A stretch of DNA of 64,000 nucleotides from Macrolepiota albuminosa (GCA_027475525.1 JAMWFC010000044.1:1427340-1491339); one strand, 5' to 3'; counted from the first letter of the stretch, positions 10,360 through 20,527 are shown. Translations and numbers: made by a program. The notes: generated by a model not told the origin, from the sequence alone.

Positions 10360-10411
10360 CAACCCCATCAGTGACGAAGTTGGAACAATTGAGAGAATAA
10401 AGGAAAAAGAA

Positions 10412-10877
10412 CTAAGGTAAAGAAATGATACCCAAGGCCTTTATGAACTTGTAGTGAAGGTCCTTTCCCAATGGTTTCATGAGAATATCTGCAACCATTT
10501 CAGATGTTGGGATCCACAAAGAGGTGAAAGATCCACTGTAAAGATGTTTGCGTATGAAGTGATACCAAATGTCTATATGTTTTGAACATGTGCTGGTTGA
10601 GTCAGAATTTGTGATGTCTATAGCACTCTTGTTGTTGCAAAAGATCAGAAAAGAGCGAGGAATCGGAAGATCTAGAGAGGTCATGAAATATCTGATGGCC
10701 AGAGCTTTCCTCATGGCATGTGCTATTGACATATATTTGGCCTCTGTAGATGAGAGTGCTACTGTGCACTGTTTGACTGATGACTACGAGACAAGACTAG
10801 AATATATGAAAAAAGTATAGCCTGAGACACTGCAACAATTCATGGAATCAGAAGCCCAGTCCACATCTACCACACCA
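10412..10877 (-). pseudogene. Copia A RNase H fragment
   Basis: The minus strand encodes DVDWASDSMNC ... SGYTFFIYSSLVS, a stop, then SSVKQCTVALSSTEAKYMSIAHAM and KHIDIWYHFIRKH ... ADILMKPLGKDLHYKF. This is the C-terminal RNase H and tail of a Ty1/copia polyprotein. The frame is broken once near 10785. At 10878 it is cut by the LTR-A insertion and resumes at 19575. It ends just before the 3' LTR, as expected for copia. Confidence 0.85.
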
Positions 10878-11177
10878 AAGTCTGTCACAACCCCTCCCAC
10901 CTGGAACCACCCCAGGACACCCCTGGGACTCCATCTGGAACTCCCCTGCCAACTCCATGACATGACTCCCGCCATCAGGACTGCCACCACTGCCATCACA
11001 TGCATCAAGCCCCGCCATCACACCGCATCCCCTGACAGCCCCGCTACACAAACCCTGGGACTACCCACCCACACATGCCAATCACCAGATCATGCCAACT
11101 ACCCCGGCCATGAAGCATCATGACACCCTTCCATGCCAATTGATCATGCACCCTGCATGCGTGATCTCTGATATATA

Positions 11178-11402
11178 TACTGGCTCAAAAAACTGCCCCA
11201 ATATTTGGCCCTTTTGGAAGGATTCACATGGTGTGCAATAATTACATAAGCAAAAAATCGTAGAAGATCACATGACATACAACTACATCCTGGCTTCATA
11301 ATGACATATAAATCATGTGATTTGAACAAGAACTTGCTGATTAATAAATCAAACAAAATATTCAATCATTGGGGCAGTTTTTTGACCCACTCTAATTTAC
11401 TC
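11178..11402. repeat. Tc1 left terminal inverted repeat
   Basis: Inverted match to ~18836-19066, with scattered transitions. The outer end is the CTGGCTCAAAAAACTGCCCC motif and the inner end is the same motif reversed. Confidence 0.8.
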
Positions 11403-12359
11403 TAATTTTCATATCTAGTACTTGGTATGGCCTCCATTTGCCTTTATAACTGCCTTGATCCTTCTAGGCATGCTCTCTATGAGGCTTTGGCATACCTCTG
11501 ATGGTATTTCATTCCACTCCTTGACCACTCTCTCCCACAACTCATGCACTCCTTTAGGGGGTACCTCATACTCCAAAAGTTTGTGCTTGATGTAAACCCA
11601 GAGATGTTCAATGGGATTGAGGTCAGGGGATTGGGCAGGCCAGGATATTACAATGATGTTGTTATCAGAGTTGTTGCCTATTTGGAGGTGTGTTTTGGGT
11701 CATTGTCCTGCTGAAAATATTGTCCTTCCTCCTCCATTTCCAACTTCTCAAAGCTTTCCACCACTCCCTCATCCAAAATCTCACAATACTGTGCAGCATC
11801 CATCTTCTCCTGAACTTCTATGAGCTTCCCTACTCCATTCCAATCCATGCAGCTCTATACCATTAAATTGTTTCCTCCTCCATGCTTGACAGTTGGTGTA
11901 GTGGTGTGGTCAGATAGTGGTTCTCCTGGAATTTTCCACACACATATACCTTCCCATCTGATCCAATCTGATTAATCATTGTCTCATCACTCCACAAAAC
12001 TCTTTTCCAATCCTCCACTGTCTAGTTTTCATAATACTGAGCAAACTTGAGCCAGTTTGCGCAATGAGCAGCCTTGAGCATAGAAACTTTCTTCTTTGTG
12101 GCTGAGCAAAAACCTGCCTCCTTCAATGCATTTCTGACTGTCTGAGAATTGACAGGACTAGAGATGACAGAATTAATGAACTGTGTAGCTTGAACAGCAT
12201 TATCCAGCTTCCCAGTAGTAATTTAACGAATAATAGACTATTTGTCATATGCTGTAAGCTTAGAAAAATGGCCTCCAGGATGATTCTCTTTGTTGCTCTC
12301 CAGCTCTTTGCTAATCCTCCCCACAGTTCCCTTTCCCAGGCCATTTTTTGCTTGGATTT

Positions 12360-12671
12360 TGTCAGGGGACTCCTTGCTCTTGTCTTTCCTTTTCCGGAGT
12401 TTCCGGAGAACTCTGGAGCATTTCCCATGCCCCGGAGTTCTCCCAGCCTCCCGGAGCTAGCCGTTGGATACTGTACAGTCGTTCCCATGCCCATCCACCC
12501 CCGTACTGATGTGCCGCACTGGCAGAGGAATCCTTAGACTTGTTCTCTTTGGATTTCCCTCTGCCAGGTGATTAGTTATTGATTGTACTGTCGTTACTGG
12601 CTCTAATATACTTTGGATTTCCCTCTGCCAGTTGTGTGATAGTGCCGCAACCTCCAGAGGTCGCCCTTACA
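12360..12671 (+). repeat. Ty3-2 5' LTR
   Basis: Begins TGTCAGGGGACTCC and ends CGCCCTTACA. It contains two copies of the word TTTGGATTTCCCTCTGCCAG. Matches 18320-18631 over its full length. Confidence 0.92.
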
Positions 12672-12869
12672 GCAGAACAAGTCTCCTAATTCCGGTCTGG
12701 AAGCCCCCCATAGCTGTCAGAAGAATTCTCTGGCTCCTATCTGCCGCTTCTCCACCAGTTTTAAGCATCTGGACCTTCTATGTCTCAGCTTGCCTCTTCA
12801 GACACTCCTCCGGACGCTACAGCTCCTCAGGATGAAGCCTGGACTCGCTTGCTCCACCTAGAGGCTCAA

Positions 12870-13023
12870 GTGCAGCTTACTCAAGCTTCCCTCACTCACC
12901 ACACCGCCGAACTCTCCACCCTCCGACAAACCACTGAAACCATCTCGTGCAGCTTACTCAAGCTTCCCTCACTCACCACACCGCCGAACTCTCCACCCTC
13001 CGACAAACCACTGAAACCATCTC
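12870..13023. repeat. Exact 77-bp tandem duplication (1 of 7)
   Basis: 12870-12946 equals 12947-13023 base for base, with mismatches immediately outside. Within Ty3-2 gag. Probable assembly artefact (see findings). Confidence 0.9.
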
Positions 13024-13024
13024 T

Positions 13025-13178
13025 GACTCCCTCCGGGCACTCCTAGAGCGTCTCAACACCACTCCCTTGGTTGCTACCGCAACCCCAGCAGCGGCACTGC
13101 CGACTCCCTCCGGGCACTCCTAGAGCGTCTCAACACCACTCCCTTGGTTGCTACCGCAACCCCAGCAGCGGCACTGCC
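13025..13178. repeat. Exact 77-bp tandem duplication (2 of 7)
   Basis: 13025-13101 equals 13102-13178. Only one base after the previous duplication; both lie in Ty3-2 gag and together shift the frame. Confidence 0.9.
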
Positions 13179-14168
13179 CCCTGCTGTTCAGCCATCCTCT
13201 CTGAATCCTCTGAGGACCCAAGGGACCCCATGTGCGCTCCTCCCCTGACCGGCAATCCCGGATGCCTACGATGGCAACCGCGTGACCGGAGAACGATTTC
13301 TACAGTCGTGCCTCACCTATATCCAGCTCTGCGGAGACGACTTCGTCTCGGACGACCTGAAAATCGCATGGGTTCTCTCCTACATGAAGTCTAGAAGAGC
13401 GGCCACCTATGCACTGCGGGTTTTCCGATGCCCCGGAGGCGTTGCGGAGTTTGCAAACTGGGCCGCATTTGAGCAGGAGTTCTGGGACGAGTTCTTCCCC
13501 TGGAACCCAGCCAAGGCAGCTGCGCTGGTCCTCCGAGACAGGGATCAATACGGACAAGGGAGGCGCTCGCTGGACAAATACATTGACTCCTTCCAGGCAC
13601 TAGTTGAGCAGGCCGGGTACCCCGATGGACTGCAACTCTGCCTCACCTTCCGGGAAGGGCTCCAATCCACTCTGATGGAGCGTATTGACAACCTTGCAGA
13701 AGGACGTCCAGCCGACAACCAAGTCGCCTCCTGGTACCGAGTGGCCCGGGACCAGTGGCAGCTCATGGAACTTAAGCGCAGCCTGCACCAAGCTCCGGCC
13801 ACGGCAACAGCCCCACGTCCTCGGATCCCTCTCCCCCGTCCCGTAGCAGCTGTGTTCCACCCTCCCAGCCTCCCTGCTCCCTCCGCTGGGCCCACACTGC
13901 CCCCAGGGGCCCCTATGGATGTGGACTCCTCCCGCCAGCATGCCAACCTACCTCTTCTGTGCCGGCGCTGCGGCACCCCCAGTCATTTTGCACGCCGTTG
14001 CCCGCTTGGCCTCAAGGTGCATTACCTAGCCCCGGAGGAGCAGGAAGAGCTACTCCTGCAGCTCCTGGCAGCCAAGGACGCAGCCAGAGCCCCCTCTCCA
14101 GACACGGCAGCGCCGGAGACCCGGGAGCAGGAGTGGAGTGCGGATGCATCGGGAGGAGGGAGCCCGGA

Positions 14169-14175
14169 GGATTTT
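14169..14175 (+). promoter_or_regulatory. Candidate -1 frameshift heptamer (GGATTTT) at the Ty3-2 gag stop
   Basis: In the gag frame it reads G-GAT-TTT followed by TAG. A -1 slip gives GGA-TTT-TTA-GAG and enters the protease-pol frame, which is open here. It resembles the G-GAU-UUA site known from a mammary tumour retrovirus, with TTT in the A site. Weaker than the Ty3-1 site because GAT is not a perfect XXY codon. Confidence 0.45.
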
Positions 14176-14571
14176 TAGAGGAGCGACGGGTGAAGAGTAC
14201 GCCCCCGTCGCTTGGTGCAAATCGATTTGTATGTCTGTCCATAGAAGAGCCCAATACAACCCCTGAGGACACTTTGGCACCTACGATCGTAAGCCCACCC
14301 CTCGACGTATCTAAAAGCCCCCCGGCCTCACCGACTCCTCCTGCCGGGCCCCCTCGACCCCACATCCCTGCCTGGCAACGTCGCCTTCTGAGGCGCTACG
14401 TGGTAGCCTCGACACCCTCGACCAACTCGCTCCGGCTAAAGGTGGAGGTCGAAACAACTGACACACAGCAGACCCGGAGCGTGACTGCTCTTCTAGATTC
14501 CGGAGCCACCGGGCTCTTTGTGGATGCTGACTACGTGGCCCGACACCAACTCACGACTCGCCCTCTCCCTT

Positions 14572-14725
14572 CCCCAATTCCGGTCTACAATATTGACGGT
14601 ACCCCCAATGAAGCAGGCTCCATCCGCGCCGTTGTAGACCTGGTTCTGCCCCAATTCCGGTCTACAATATTGATGGTACCCCCAATGAAGCAGGTTCCAT
14701 CCGCGCCGTTGTAGACCTGGTTCTG
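14572..14725. repeat. 77-bp tandem duplication in Ty3-2 protease (3 of 7)
   Basis: 14572-14648 against 14649-14725: period exactly 77, with two C/T differences. Removal restores the protease-RT reading frame (VLRYWAHAERATFAVTSLGKQD). Confidence 0.88.
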
Positions 14726-17700
14726 CGCTATTGGGCCCACGCCGAGCGTGCCACCTTTGCAGTCACCAGCTTGGGAAAGCAGGATATGATCCTGGGATAC
14801 ACGTGGCTCCGGGAGCACAACCCGGAGATAGACTGGACTACCGGAGAGGTGAGCATGAGTCGGTGCCCCCGACGCTGCGCCACCTGTGCGAAGGAGGCAA
14901 GGATAGAGCGGCGCACCGCTGTGTGGGAATGCGCAGCCATCCGGGCCTGCCGGGCAGGACACATCCCCTTCGCTGACCTCAACCTGTTGGATCCTCCACC
15001 CCTGGCGTTCCCTCATAGAGAGGCCCTCTATGAGGACGACAGGCACAGCGGTGGAGAGGCCACCATGGAAGACGGTCGCAAAGGAGAATTCCTGCCAGTC
15101 CCGGACCCGGAATTACCAGACGAGGCCATTGAGGTAGGGGACCGCATCTATGCCACAGCGTTGCGTCCGCCGCCATCGGCAGAGGAGATCTGGGCCAGCC
15201 AGACCACTTCCCAACGGTTGGCCCAGGCCTTCGCCACCAATACCTCGCCTCGCCCATTCCGGGATACTGTCCCGGGCCACCTGCACGACTTTGAGGATGT
15301 TTTCTCCAAGGCCTCGTTTGATTCTCTCCCGGAGCGCAAGCAGTGGGATCATGCCATCGAGCTCCTACCAGACTCGAAGCCGGCCAACTGCAAGGTGTAC
15401 CCACTGGCACCCAAGGAGCAGGATGAACTAGATGCCTTCCTCCGGGAGAATCTCGAAACTGGAAGAATTCGACCCTCAAAGTCGCCGATGGCCTCCCCGG
15501 TGTTTTTCATCAAGAAGAAGGATGGCACCCTCCGGTTGGTCCAAGATTATCGTGTGCTTAATGCGATGACCATCAAGAACCACTACCCGCTCCCTCTCAT
15601 CTCAGAACTCATTAACAACCTCCGGGGTGCACACTACTTCACCAAGTTGGAGGTCCGCTGGGGCTACAACAATGTGCGCATCCAGGAGGGAGATGAGTGG
15701 AAGGCTGCGTTTCGGACCAACCGGGGCCTGTTTGAACCATTGGTAATGTTCTTCGGGCTCACCAACAGCCCTGCCACCTTTCAAACCATGATGAATGACA
15801 TATTCTGGGACCTCATAGCAGATGGGGTGGTGTGTGTGTACCTGGACGATATCCTCATCTACACCAAGATGCTAGAGGAGCACCGCCGGATCACCCGCAT
15901 AGTCCTAGACCGCCTCCGCCAGTATCAGCTCTACCTCAAACCGGAGAAATGTGAGTTCGAGAAAACTCAGATTGAGTACCTCAGGCTCATCATCTCTCAC
16001 GGTACGGCAGAGATGGACCCAGTGAAGGTGGCCAGCATTACGCAGTGGCCAGAGCCCCAGAACAAGAAGGAAGTACAGGCCTTCCTGGGGTTCACCAACT
16101 TCTACCGGCGGTTCATCCAGGACTTTTCCCACCACGCACGGCCCCTCTTTGACCTCACCTGGAAGGAGGCAGCCTGGACTTGGGGTGATGCGGAGCAACA
16201 GGCCTTCAATGCCCTGAAGCGAGCCGTCACCTCCAAGCCGGTGCTCCTCTTCCCAGATGATGATCAGCCTTTCCGAGTCGAGGCAGACAGCTCCGACTTT
16301 GCTACCGGCGCCGTCCTGTCCCAGCAATCTCTGGAGGATGGCAAGTGGCATCCGGTGGCCTTCTACTCTAAGAGCCTCAATGCCGTGGAGCGGAACTATG
16401 AGATCCACAACAAGGAGATGCTGGCAATCATCCGGTCACTAGAGGAGTGGCGCCACTTCCTGGAGGGGGCCCGGCACAAGTTCGAAGTCTGGACAGACCA
16501 CAAGAACTTGGAGTACTTCCGGACAGCAAAGAAGCTCAACCGCCGCCAGGCCCGGTGGTCCCTCTACCTTGCCAACTTTGACTTCTCACTGCATCACAAG
16601 CCGGGGAGGTCAATGGGGAAGCCCGATGCCCTATCCAGGCGTGCTGACCATGGCTCCGGGGCCGGAGACAACGACAACATCACTCTCCTACGACCGGAGC
16701 TGTTCGCCATCTGGGCACTGGAGGGGATATCCGCCCAGGGAGACAAGGTCGACATTCTCCAGGATATCCGTCAGGGGAACCAGGAGGGGATGCAGGAGGA
16801 CTCCGTGGCCAAGGCCGCCTTGGCTCTACAGTCTCATCGCCCCACGGGCACGAGGGCAGTGCATGCCAACGAGTGGAGTCTCCAAGACGGCCTCCTCACC
16901 TACCGCGGCCACATCTATGTACCCAACGACCCGGAGCTCCAGCAACGCATTGTTGAGCAACACCACGACTCCCGCATTGCCGGGCACCCCGGGCGCTGGA
17001 AGACGCTGGAACTTGTGTCCCGGAACTACTGGTGGCCCCAGATGTCGAGATACATAGGCTCCTACACCAGCACCTGTGATCTCTGCCTCCAGACCAAGCC
17101 CCAGCGCCGTCTCCCTACCGGTCAGCTGCACTCCTTGCCGACGCCCGCAGAACGGTGGAGTGTGGCCTCCGTGGACTTCATTGTGGAGCTTCCAGACGCA
17201 CACGGCTACGATGCTATCCTGGTGGTTGTGGACCTCTATGGCAAACGGGCTCACTTCATTCCGACCCACATGACCTGCTCCGCCATGGGTGCCGCTAACC
17301 TGTACCGGAAGAATGTCTGGAAACTCCACGGTCTTTCCGATGCGTATGTGTCTGACCGGGGCCCACAGTTCGTTGCAGAGTTCACCTGGGAGCTCTACCG
17401 CCTCCTGCATGTGAAGCTCCACACCTCCACTGCCTACCACCCGCAATCCGACGGCCAGACCGAACGTGTTAACCAGGAGCTTGAGCAATACCTGCGGCTA
17501 TTCTGCAACGAGTGTCAGGACGACTGGGATGAGCTCCTGCCGGAGGCGGAATTCCAGTACAACAACCATGTCCATGCCTCGACGCAGGTATCACCCTTCT
17601 TCCTTGACACGGGGCAGCACCCCCGGATGGGTTTTGAGCCACGCACACGGTGGTCGGAGAACGAATCGGTCAACGAGTTTGTGGATCGCATGCAGAAGGC

Positions 17701-18007
17701 ACAGGAGGAGGCGAAGGCTGCGCTAACTAAGGCAAAGGACGACATGGCACGATACTACAACCGGGGCTGGACACCAGCTCCCAAGTACAAGCCTGGAGAC
17801 CACGTATTCCTGGATGCCTCCGACATCTCCACCACGCGACCCTCAAAGAAGCTGTCTCATCGTCAACTGAGGCCATACCCCATTGAGCGTCAGGTGGGGC
17901 CCCTAGCCTACCAACTCCGGCTGCCTGCGGGCATGCGCCAACTCCACCCGGTCTTCAACGTGGTCAAGCTTTCTCCAGCCCCAGAAGACCCCATCCCTGG
18001 GCGATGA

Positions 18008-18307
18008 GCACCGCCGCTGCCACCGCCAGTCCTAGCAGACAGCGGGGTGGAGTACAAAGTGGAGAAGATCTTGGACAGCTGCCTATTCTGTGGGAAGCTA
18101 CAGTACAAGGTGAAGTGGAAGGGCTATGGTATCGAAGACATCTCCTGGGAGCCATCTGAAGACGTCCACGCCCCGGCTCTCACCCGGGACTTCCACCGCC
18201 GGCACCCTGATGCCCTGCAAACCATACGGGGAGTTTACCCCCTTTCTCTAGCGGATCAGGCCATCCGCGAGTTCTTCTACCCAGCACGTCGAGACGCCGT
18301 GCCCTAG
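18008..18307 (+). pseudogene. Ty3-2 chromodomain, in frame after one stop codon
   Basis: Same frame as integrase; separated from it only by TGA 18005-18007, which would be CGA before a CpG transition. The domain is VEYKVEKILDS ... LQYKVKWKGYGIEDISWEP, with the aromatic residues expected for binding methylated histone H3 (Y, W, W). It is followed by FHRRHPDA and a tail to TAG at 18305-18307. This marks the element as a chromovirus; in the family the domain steers integration to heterochromatin. It is not a separate host gene. Confidence 0.85.
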
Positions 18308-18319
18308 AAGGGGGGGTGA
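18308..18319 (+). other. Ty3-2 polypurine tract
   Basis: AAGGGGGGGTGA directly precedes the TG of the 3' LTR at 18320, the position where plus-strand DNA synthesis is primed. Confidence 0.75.
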
Positions 18320-18631
18320 TGTCAGGGGATTCCTCGCTCTTGTCTTTCCTTTTCCGGAGTTTCCGGAGAACTCTGGAGCATTTCCCGTGCCCCGGAGTTC
18401 TCCCAGCCTCCCGGAGCTAGCCGTTGGATACTGTACAGTCGTTCCCACGCCCGTCCGCCCCCATACTGATGTGCCACATGGGCAGAGGAATCCTTAGACT
18501 TGTTCTCTTTGGATTTCCCTCTGCCAGGTGATTAGTTATTGATTGTACTGTCATTACTGGCTCTAATATACTTTGGATTTCCCTCTGCCAGTTGTGTGAT
18601 AGTGCCGCAACCTCCAGAGGTCACCCTTACA
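18320..18631 (+). repeat. Ty3-2 3' LTR
   Basis: 312 bp, TGTCAGGGGATTCC...CACCCTTACA, followed by the GATTT target duplication. Differences from the 5' LTR are mostly CpG-type transitions. Confidence 0.92.
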
Positions 18632-18835
18632 GATTTGATGCTGAGAATACCCCTCATTGAGGAGAGAAGCAACAAAAGAATGATTAGCAGCAGAAACAGG
18701 TTGCATAATGGTGGTAGAGTGTCAAGAAGGTAATTGATTGAAGTTGAACATGTCAAATTAGTACAAACAAGGTCACATGACATTGTTCATACTTCTCACA
18801 AGGTGTTTCCATCTTCTACTGCTGAAAAGTATTGA

Positions 18836-19066
18836 GAAAATATGAAAATTAAAGTGAGTCAAAAAACTGCCCCAATAATTGAATATTTTGTTCAATTTAT
18901 TAATCAGCAAGTTCTTATCCAAGTCACATGATTTATACATTATTATGAAGCCAGGATGCAGTTGTATGTCATGTGAATTTCTACAATTTTTCACATATGT
19001 CATCGTTGCACACCATGTGAATCTTTCCAAAAAGGCCAAACATTGGGGCAGTTTTTTGAGCCAGTG
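18836..19066. repeat. Tc1 right terminal inverted repeat
   Basis: Reverse complement of 11178-~11402. The outer end GAGCCAGTG is followed by TA (19067-19068). The inner edge carries the opposite-facing motif at ~18853-18878. Confidence 0.8.
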
Positions 19067-19574
19067 TAGTTTCCCCCCCTTCTGCCACTGCCCATTAACT
19101 CCTGGAACCGCCCCAGACATCCTGGAACCCCTCAGGAACCCAGAGCAGCCACTCCTGGTATTTAAGAGTAGCTACCCACTTGTTGTACACTAGTCTTGAT
19201 ATTACATTTGATTGCTTGCATGCTCTTTGATTGACTGGTATGCACTGACTGGTACGCTTGACTGGCACGCTTTGACTGGCATGCTCAACTTGTTTGCATG
19301 CTTCTAAGATTGGTATACACTTCACAACTTAAACTTCACTAACTGGGTCTTGTTCTAGAACCTCTGGTTCTCGACTCGACTCCACCTCCTTAATTCTTCC
19401 GACTTCATCTGATCCCTGGACTAAGTTCCTCACTCTGAAAATCCTTCTGTTTGCGTCTTGAACCCTGAAGCTCAGTCCAGAGTTCCAGACATTTGAGTAT
19501 CCATAGATCAAGTCTGCCTCGTAAGGGCGTTGCTTTTCCAGAAAGCTCCCAACTTAGCAGAACCTGAAAAAATC

Positions 19575-19855
19575 TGTCAGAAAAAAGCATCCTGACTGAA
19601 GGATTGGATAACATTCCCAAGAAATTGTATTCAATTGCATAGTCACATGTTCCAGAAAGATATTGTAAGACTTGTTTTGCAGTTAGTAAATGTTTTTGAA
19701 AGGGATTTGAATTGTGTTGGCTCAGTGACATGGCAGTAAACACTAGGTCTGGGTGTGTACATAAGCTGAGGTACAAAATTGAGCTAACAAGTCATTGATA
19801 ATGGGGTTTTATGTCTTCATCAGCAATCTCTGGTAGGGTGTTTGGAGGAGGATCA
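19575..19855 (-). pseudogene. Copia A reverse transcriptase C-terminal fragment
   Basis: The minus strand reads ...DIKPHYQ, a stop, then LNFVPQLMYTPRP-like and, in the open frame, MYLSLCTHPDLVFTAMSLSQHNSNPFQKHLLTAKQVLQYLSGT ... EYNFLGMLSNPSVRMLFSD. This is the segment between RT and RNase H in copia (LCTRPDL, QYLSGT). After the LTR-A insertion is removed it continues directly into the RNase H piece at 10877. Frames are decayed. Confidence 0.8.
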
Positions 19856-19952
19856 TGTCAGGTTCTGCTGAGTTGGGGGCTTTCTGGGAAAGCAACGCCC
19901 TTACGAGATAGACTTGATCTACATATATTCAGGTAGTCTGGAACTCCAGACC
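19856..19952 (-). repeat. LTR-A 3' end fragment (minus orientation)
   Basis: 97 bp starting TGTCAGGTTCTGCTGAG, the reverse complement of the LTR-A 3' end. It is cut off exactly where LTR-B starts. No target duplication can be matched, so a deletion has occurred here, probably together with the missing copia A RT core. Confidence 0.75.
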
Positions 19953-20527
19953 TGTCAGGGGACTCCTCATTTCTTCCTTTTCTCACTCCTTATCTCTTCA
20001 CTCTCCCTTCATTCATTCTCTTATTTCTTCTGACATTATTTCATTTTACTGTTTCTATTCTTTCAACACTATCTGTTAGTACTACTCTCAGCCCTTGAGG
20101 TGCTCTGGTTCTTTAGCTACCATTCAGACAAGTGTGGGCCCCTCAGCATTGCTTCCAGACCACTTATATAAGCCAGAGTTTGCCAGAGTTTGCCCCTTAT
20201 TTGTGCAATTGTTTGTGTAGGCAATTTTTGAGTTTTTAAGGTTTTGTTGTACTGTACAGTTGTTTCCCATGCTTCAGAGGCCCCAGAAGCATTCAACCTG
20301 GCATAGGAGTTTTTAAGGTTTTGTTGTACTGTACAGTTGTTTCCCATGCTTCAGAGGCCCCAGAAGCATTCAACCTGGCATAGAGAATCCCTAGACTTGT
20401 TCTCTTTAGATTTCCTTCTGCTAGGTGAGTAGCTATCATGATATTGTCAGTATATATTCTAATATACTTTGGATCTACCTCTGCCAGCTGTGTGACTGAG
20501 CCACAGCCTCTAGAGGTTGTCCCTACA
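19953..20527 (+). repeat. LTR-B copy inside copia A
   Basis: Starts TGTCAGGGGACTCCTCATTTC, ends GTCCCTACA. The 3' half is similar to the Ty3-2 LTR (TTCTCTTTAGATTTCC, CTCTAGAGG); the 5' half differs. Flanks are AGACC and GCTTG, so no matching target duplication. Contains an exact 77-bp tandem duplication. Confidence 0.8.
20230..20383. repeat. Exact 77-bp tandem duplication (4 of 7)
   Basis: 20230-20306 equals 20307-20383, within LTR-B. Other LTR-B copies have this segment only once. Confidence 0.9.

Larger units (their letters stand above)
12780..14178 (+). pseudogene. Ty3-2 Gag with zinc knuckle; frames broken by two 77-bp duplications
   Basis: The ATG at 12780 begins MSQLASSDTPP and a coiled N-terminal region (LEAQVQLTQASLTHHTAELSTL). 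Two exact 77-bp tandem copies (12870-13023 and 13025-13178) shift the frame by 154 nt in total; discounting them puts 12780 in frame with the long capsid segment 13249-14178. One remaining stop (TGA 13246-13248) lies just before PAIPDAYDGNR. The capsid continues through GERFLQSCLTYIQLC ... MKSRRAATYALRVF. A CCHC zinc knuckle C-R-R-C-G-T-P-S-H-F-A-R-R-C is at about nt 13960-14000. The frame ends at TAG 14176-14178. Gag forms the particle and binds RNA. Confidence 0.85.
14169..18007 (+). pseudogene. Ty3-2 protease-RT-RNase H-integrase
   Basis: The open frame overlaps gag in the -1 register from before 13959. Protease active site is A-L-L-D-S-G-A-T (~14493). A 77-bp tandem duplication (14572-14725) splits the frame; without it 13959-14714 joins 14771-18007. 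RT: motif A reads FTKLEVRWGYNNVRI, where the catalytic Asp is replaced by Glu; the Y-L-D-D box is intact at ~15838. RNase H begins near 16265 (VEADSSDFATGAVL; WTDHKNLEYF). Integrase has H..H..C..C (~16966-17095) and D (VDFIVELP), D (VSDRGPQF), E (DGQTERVNQELEQY). The barrel after integrase ends YPIERQVGPLAYQLRLP. TGA 18005-18007 interrupts the frame before the chromodomain. Function: cDNA synthesis and insertion. Motif A, the stop and the duplication make this copy inactive as given. Confidence 0.88.
12360..18631 (+). mobile_element. Ty3-2: chromodomain Ty3/Gypsy element, full length
   Basis: LTRs of 312 bp at both ends (12360-12671 and 18320-18631) and a perfect 5-bp target duplication GATTT (12355-12359 and 18632-18636). 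The LTRs differ at about 12 positions, nearly all transitions. Internal order is gag, protease, RT, RNase H, integrase, chromodomain. It is inserted in the Tc1 transposase gene. Three of the seven 77-bp tandem duplications in this window fall inside it and break frames that are otherwise open. Confidence 0.95.
11403..18706 (-). pseudogene. Tc1 transposase (DD34E type), interrupted by Ty3-2
   Basis: The start is ATG 18706-18704 on the minus strand; coding runs to 18637, then continues at 12359 after removal of Ty3-2 and one copy of its GATTT duplication (...QHQI then QAKNGLGKGTVGRI). The helix-turn-helix part lies at 18.70/12.36-12.25 kb. Downstream are VLWSDE (first catalytic Asp), the QQDNDPKHTS block (second Asp) and a degenerate SPDLNPIEH-type block (Glu) on the minus strand between 12.0 and 11.5 kb. 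Several in-frame stops are present (for example TAG soon after LTAYDK), so it is inactive. The protein would cut at the terminal repeats and insert at TA. Confidence 0.8.
11178..19066 (-). mobile_element. Tc1/mariner transposon carrying a Ty3 insertion
   Basis: Flanked by the dinucleotide TA on both sides (11176-11177 and 19067-19068), the Tc1/mariner target signature. The ends (CACTGGCTCAAAAAACTGC) are inverted repeats of about 225 bp (11178-~11402 and ~18836-19066). Each long terminal repeat contains an inner, opposite-facing copy of the end motif (left ~11371-11397, right ~18853-18878). The transposase remnant is on the minus strand. Without the Ty3-2 insertion the element is about 1.6 kb, normal for Tc1. 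Confidence 0.85.
10883..19569 (+). repeat. LTR-A solo LTR, split by the Tc1 insertion
   Basis: The first part is 10883-11177 and the remainder 19069-19569. It starts TGTCACAACCCC and ends AACCTGAAA (TGACA in other copies). Flanking 5 bp are AAGTC (10878-10882) and AAATC (19570-19574), a target duplication with one transition. It sits inside copia A RNase H. No internal retrotransposon sequence remains, so it is a solo LTR left by LTR-LTR recombination. Confidence 0.8.

Noticed and set aside
13545..13976. 143-codon minus-strand open frame (and others opposite Ty3-2 and copia C)
   Set aside because: Mirror frames of GC-rich gag/pol coding sequence; no independent homology.
18047..18307. Separate host chromodomain gene
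   Set aside because: It is in the same frame as integrase, between integrase and the polypurine tract of Ty3-2, so it belongs to the retrotransposon.
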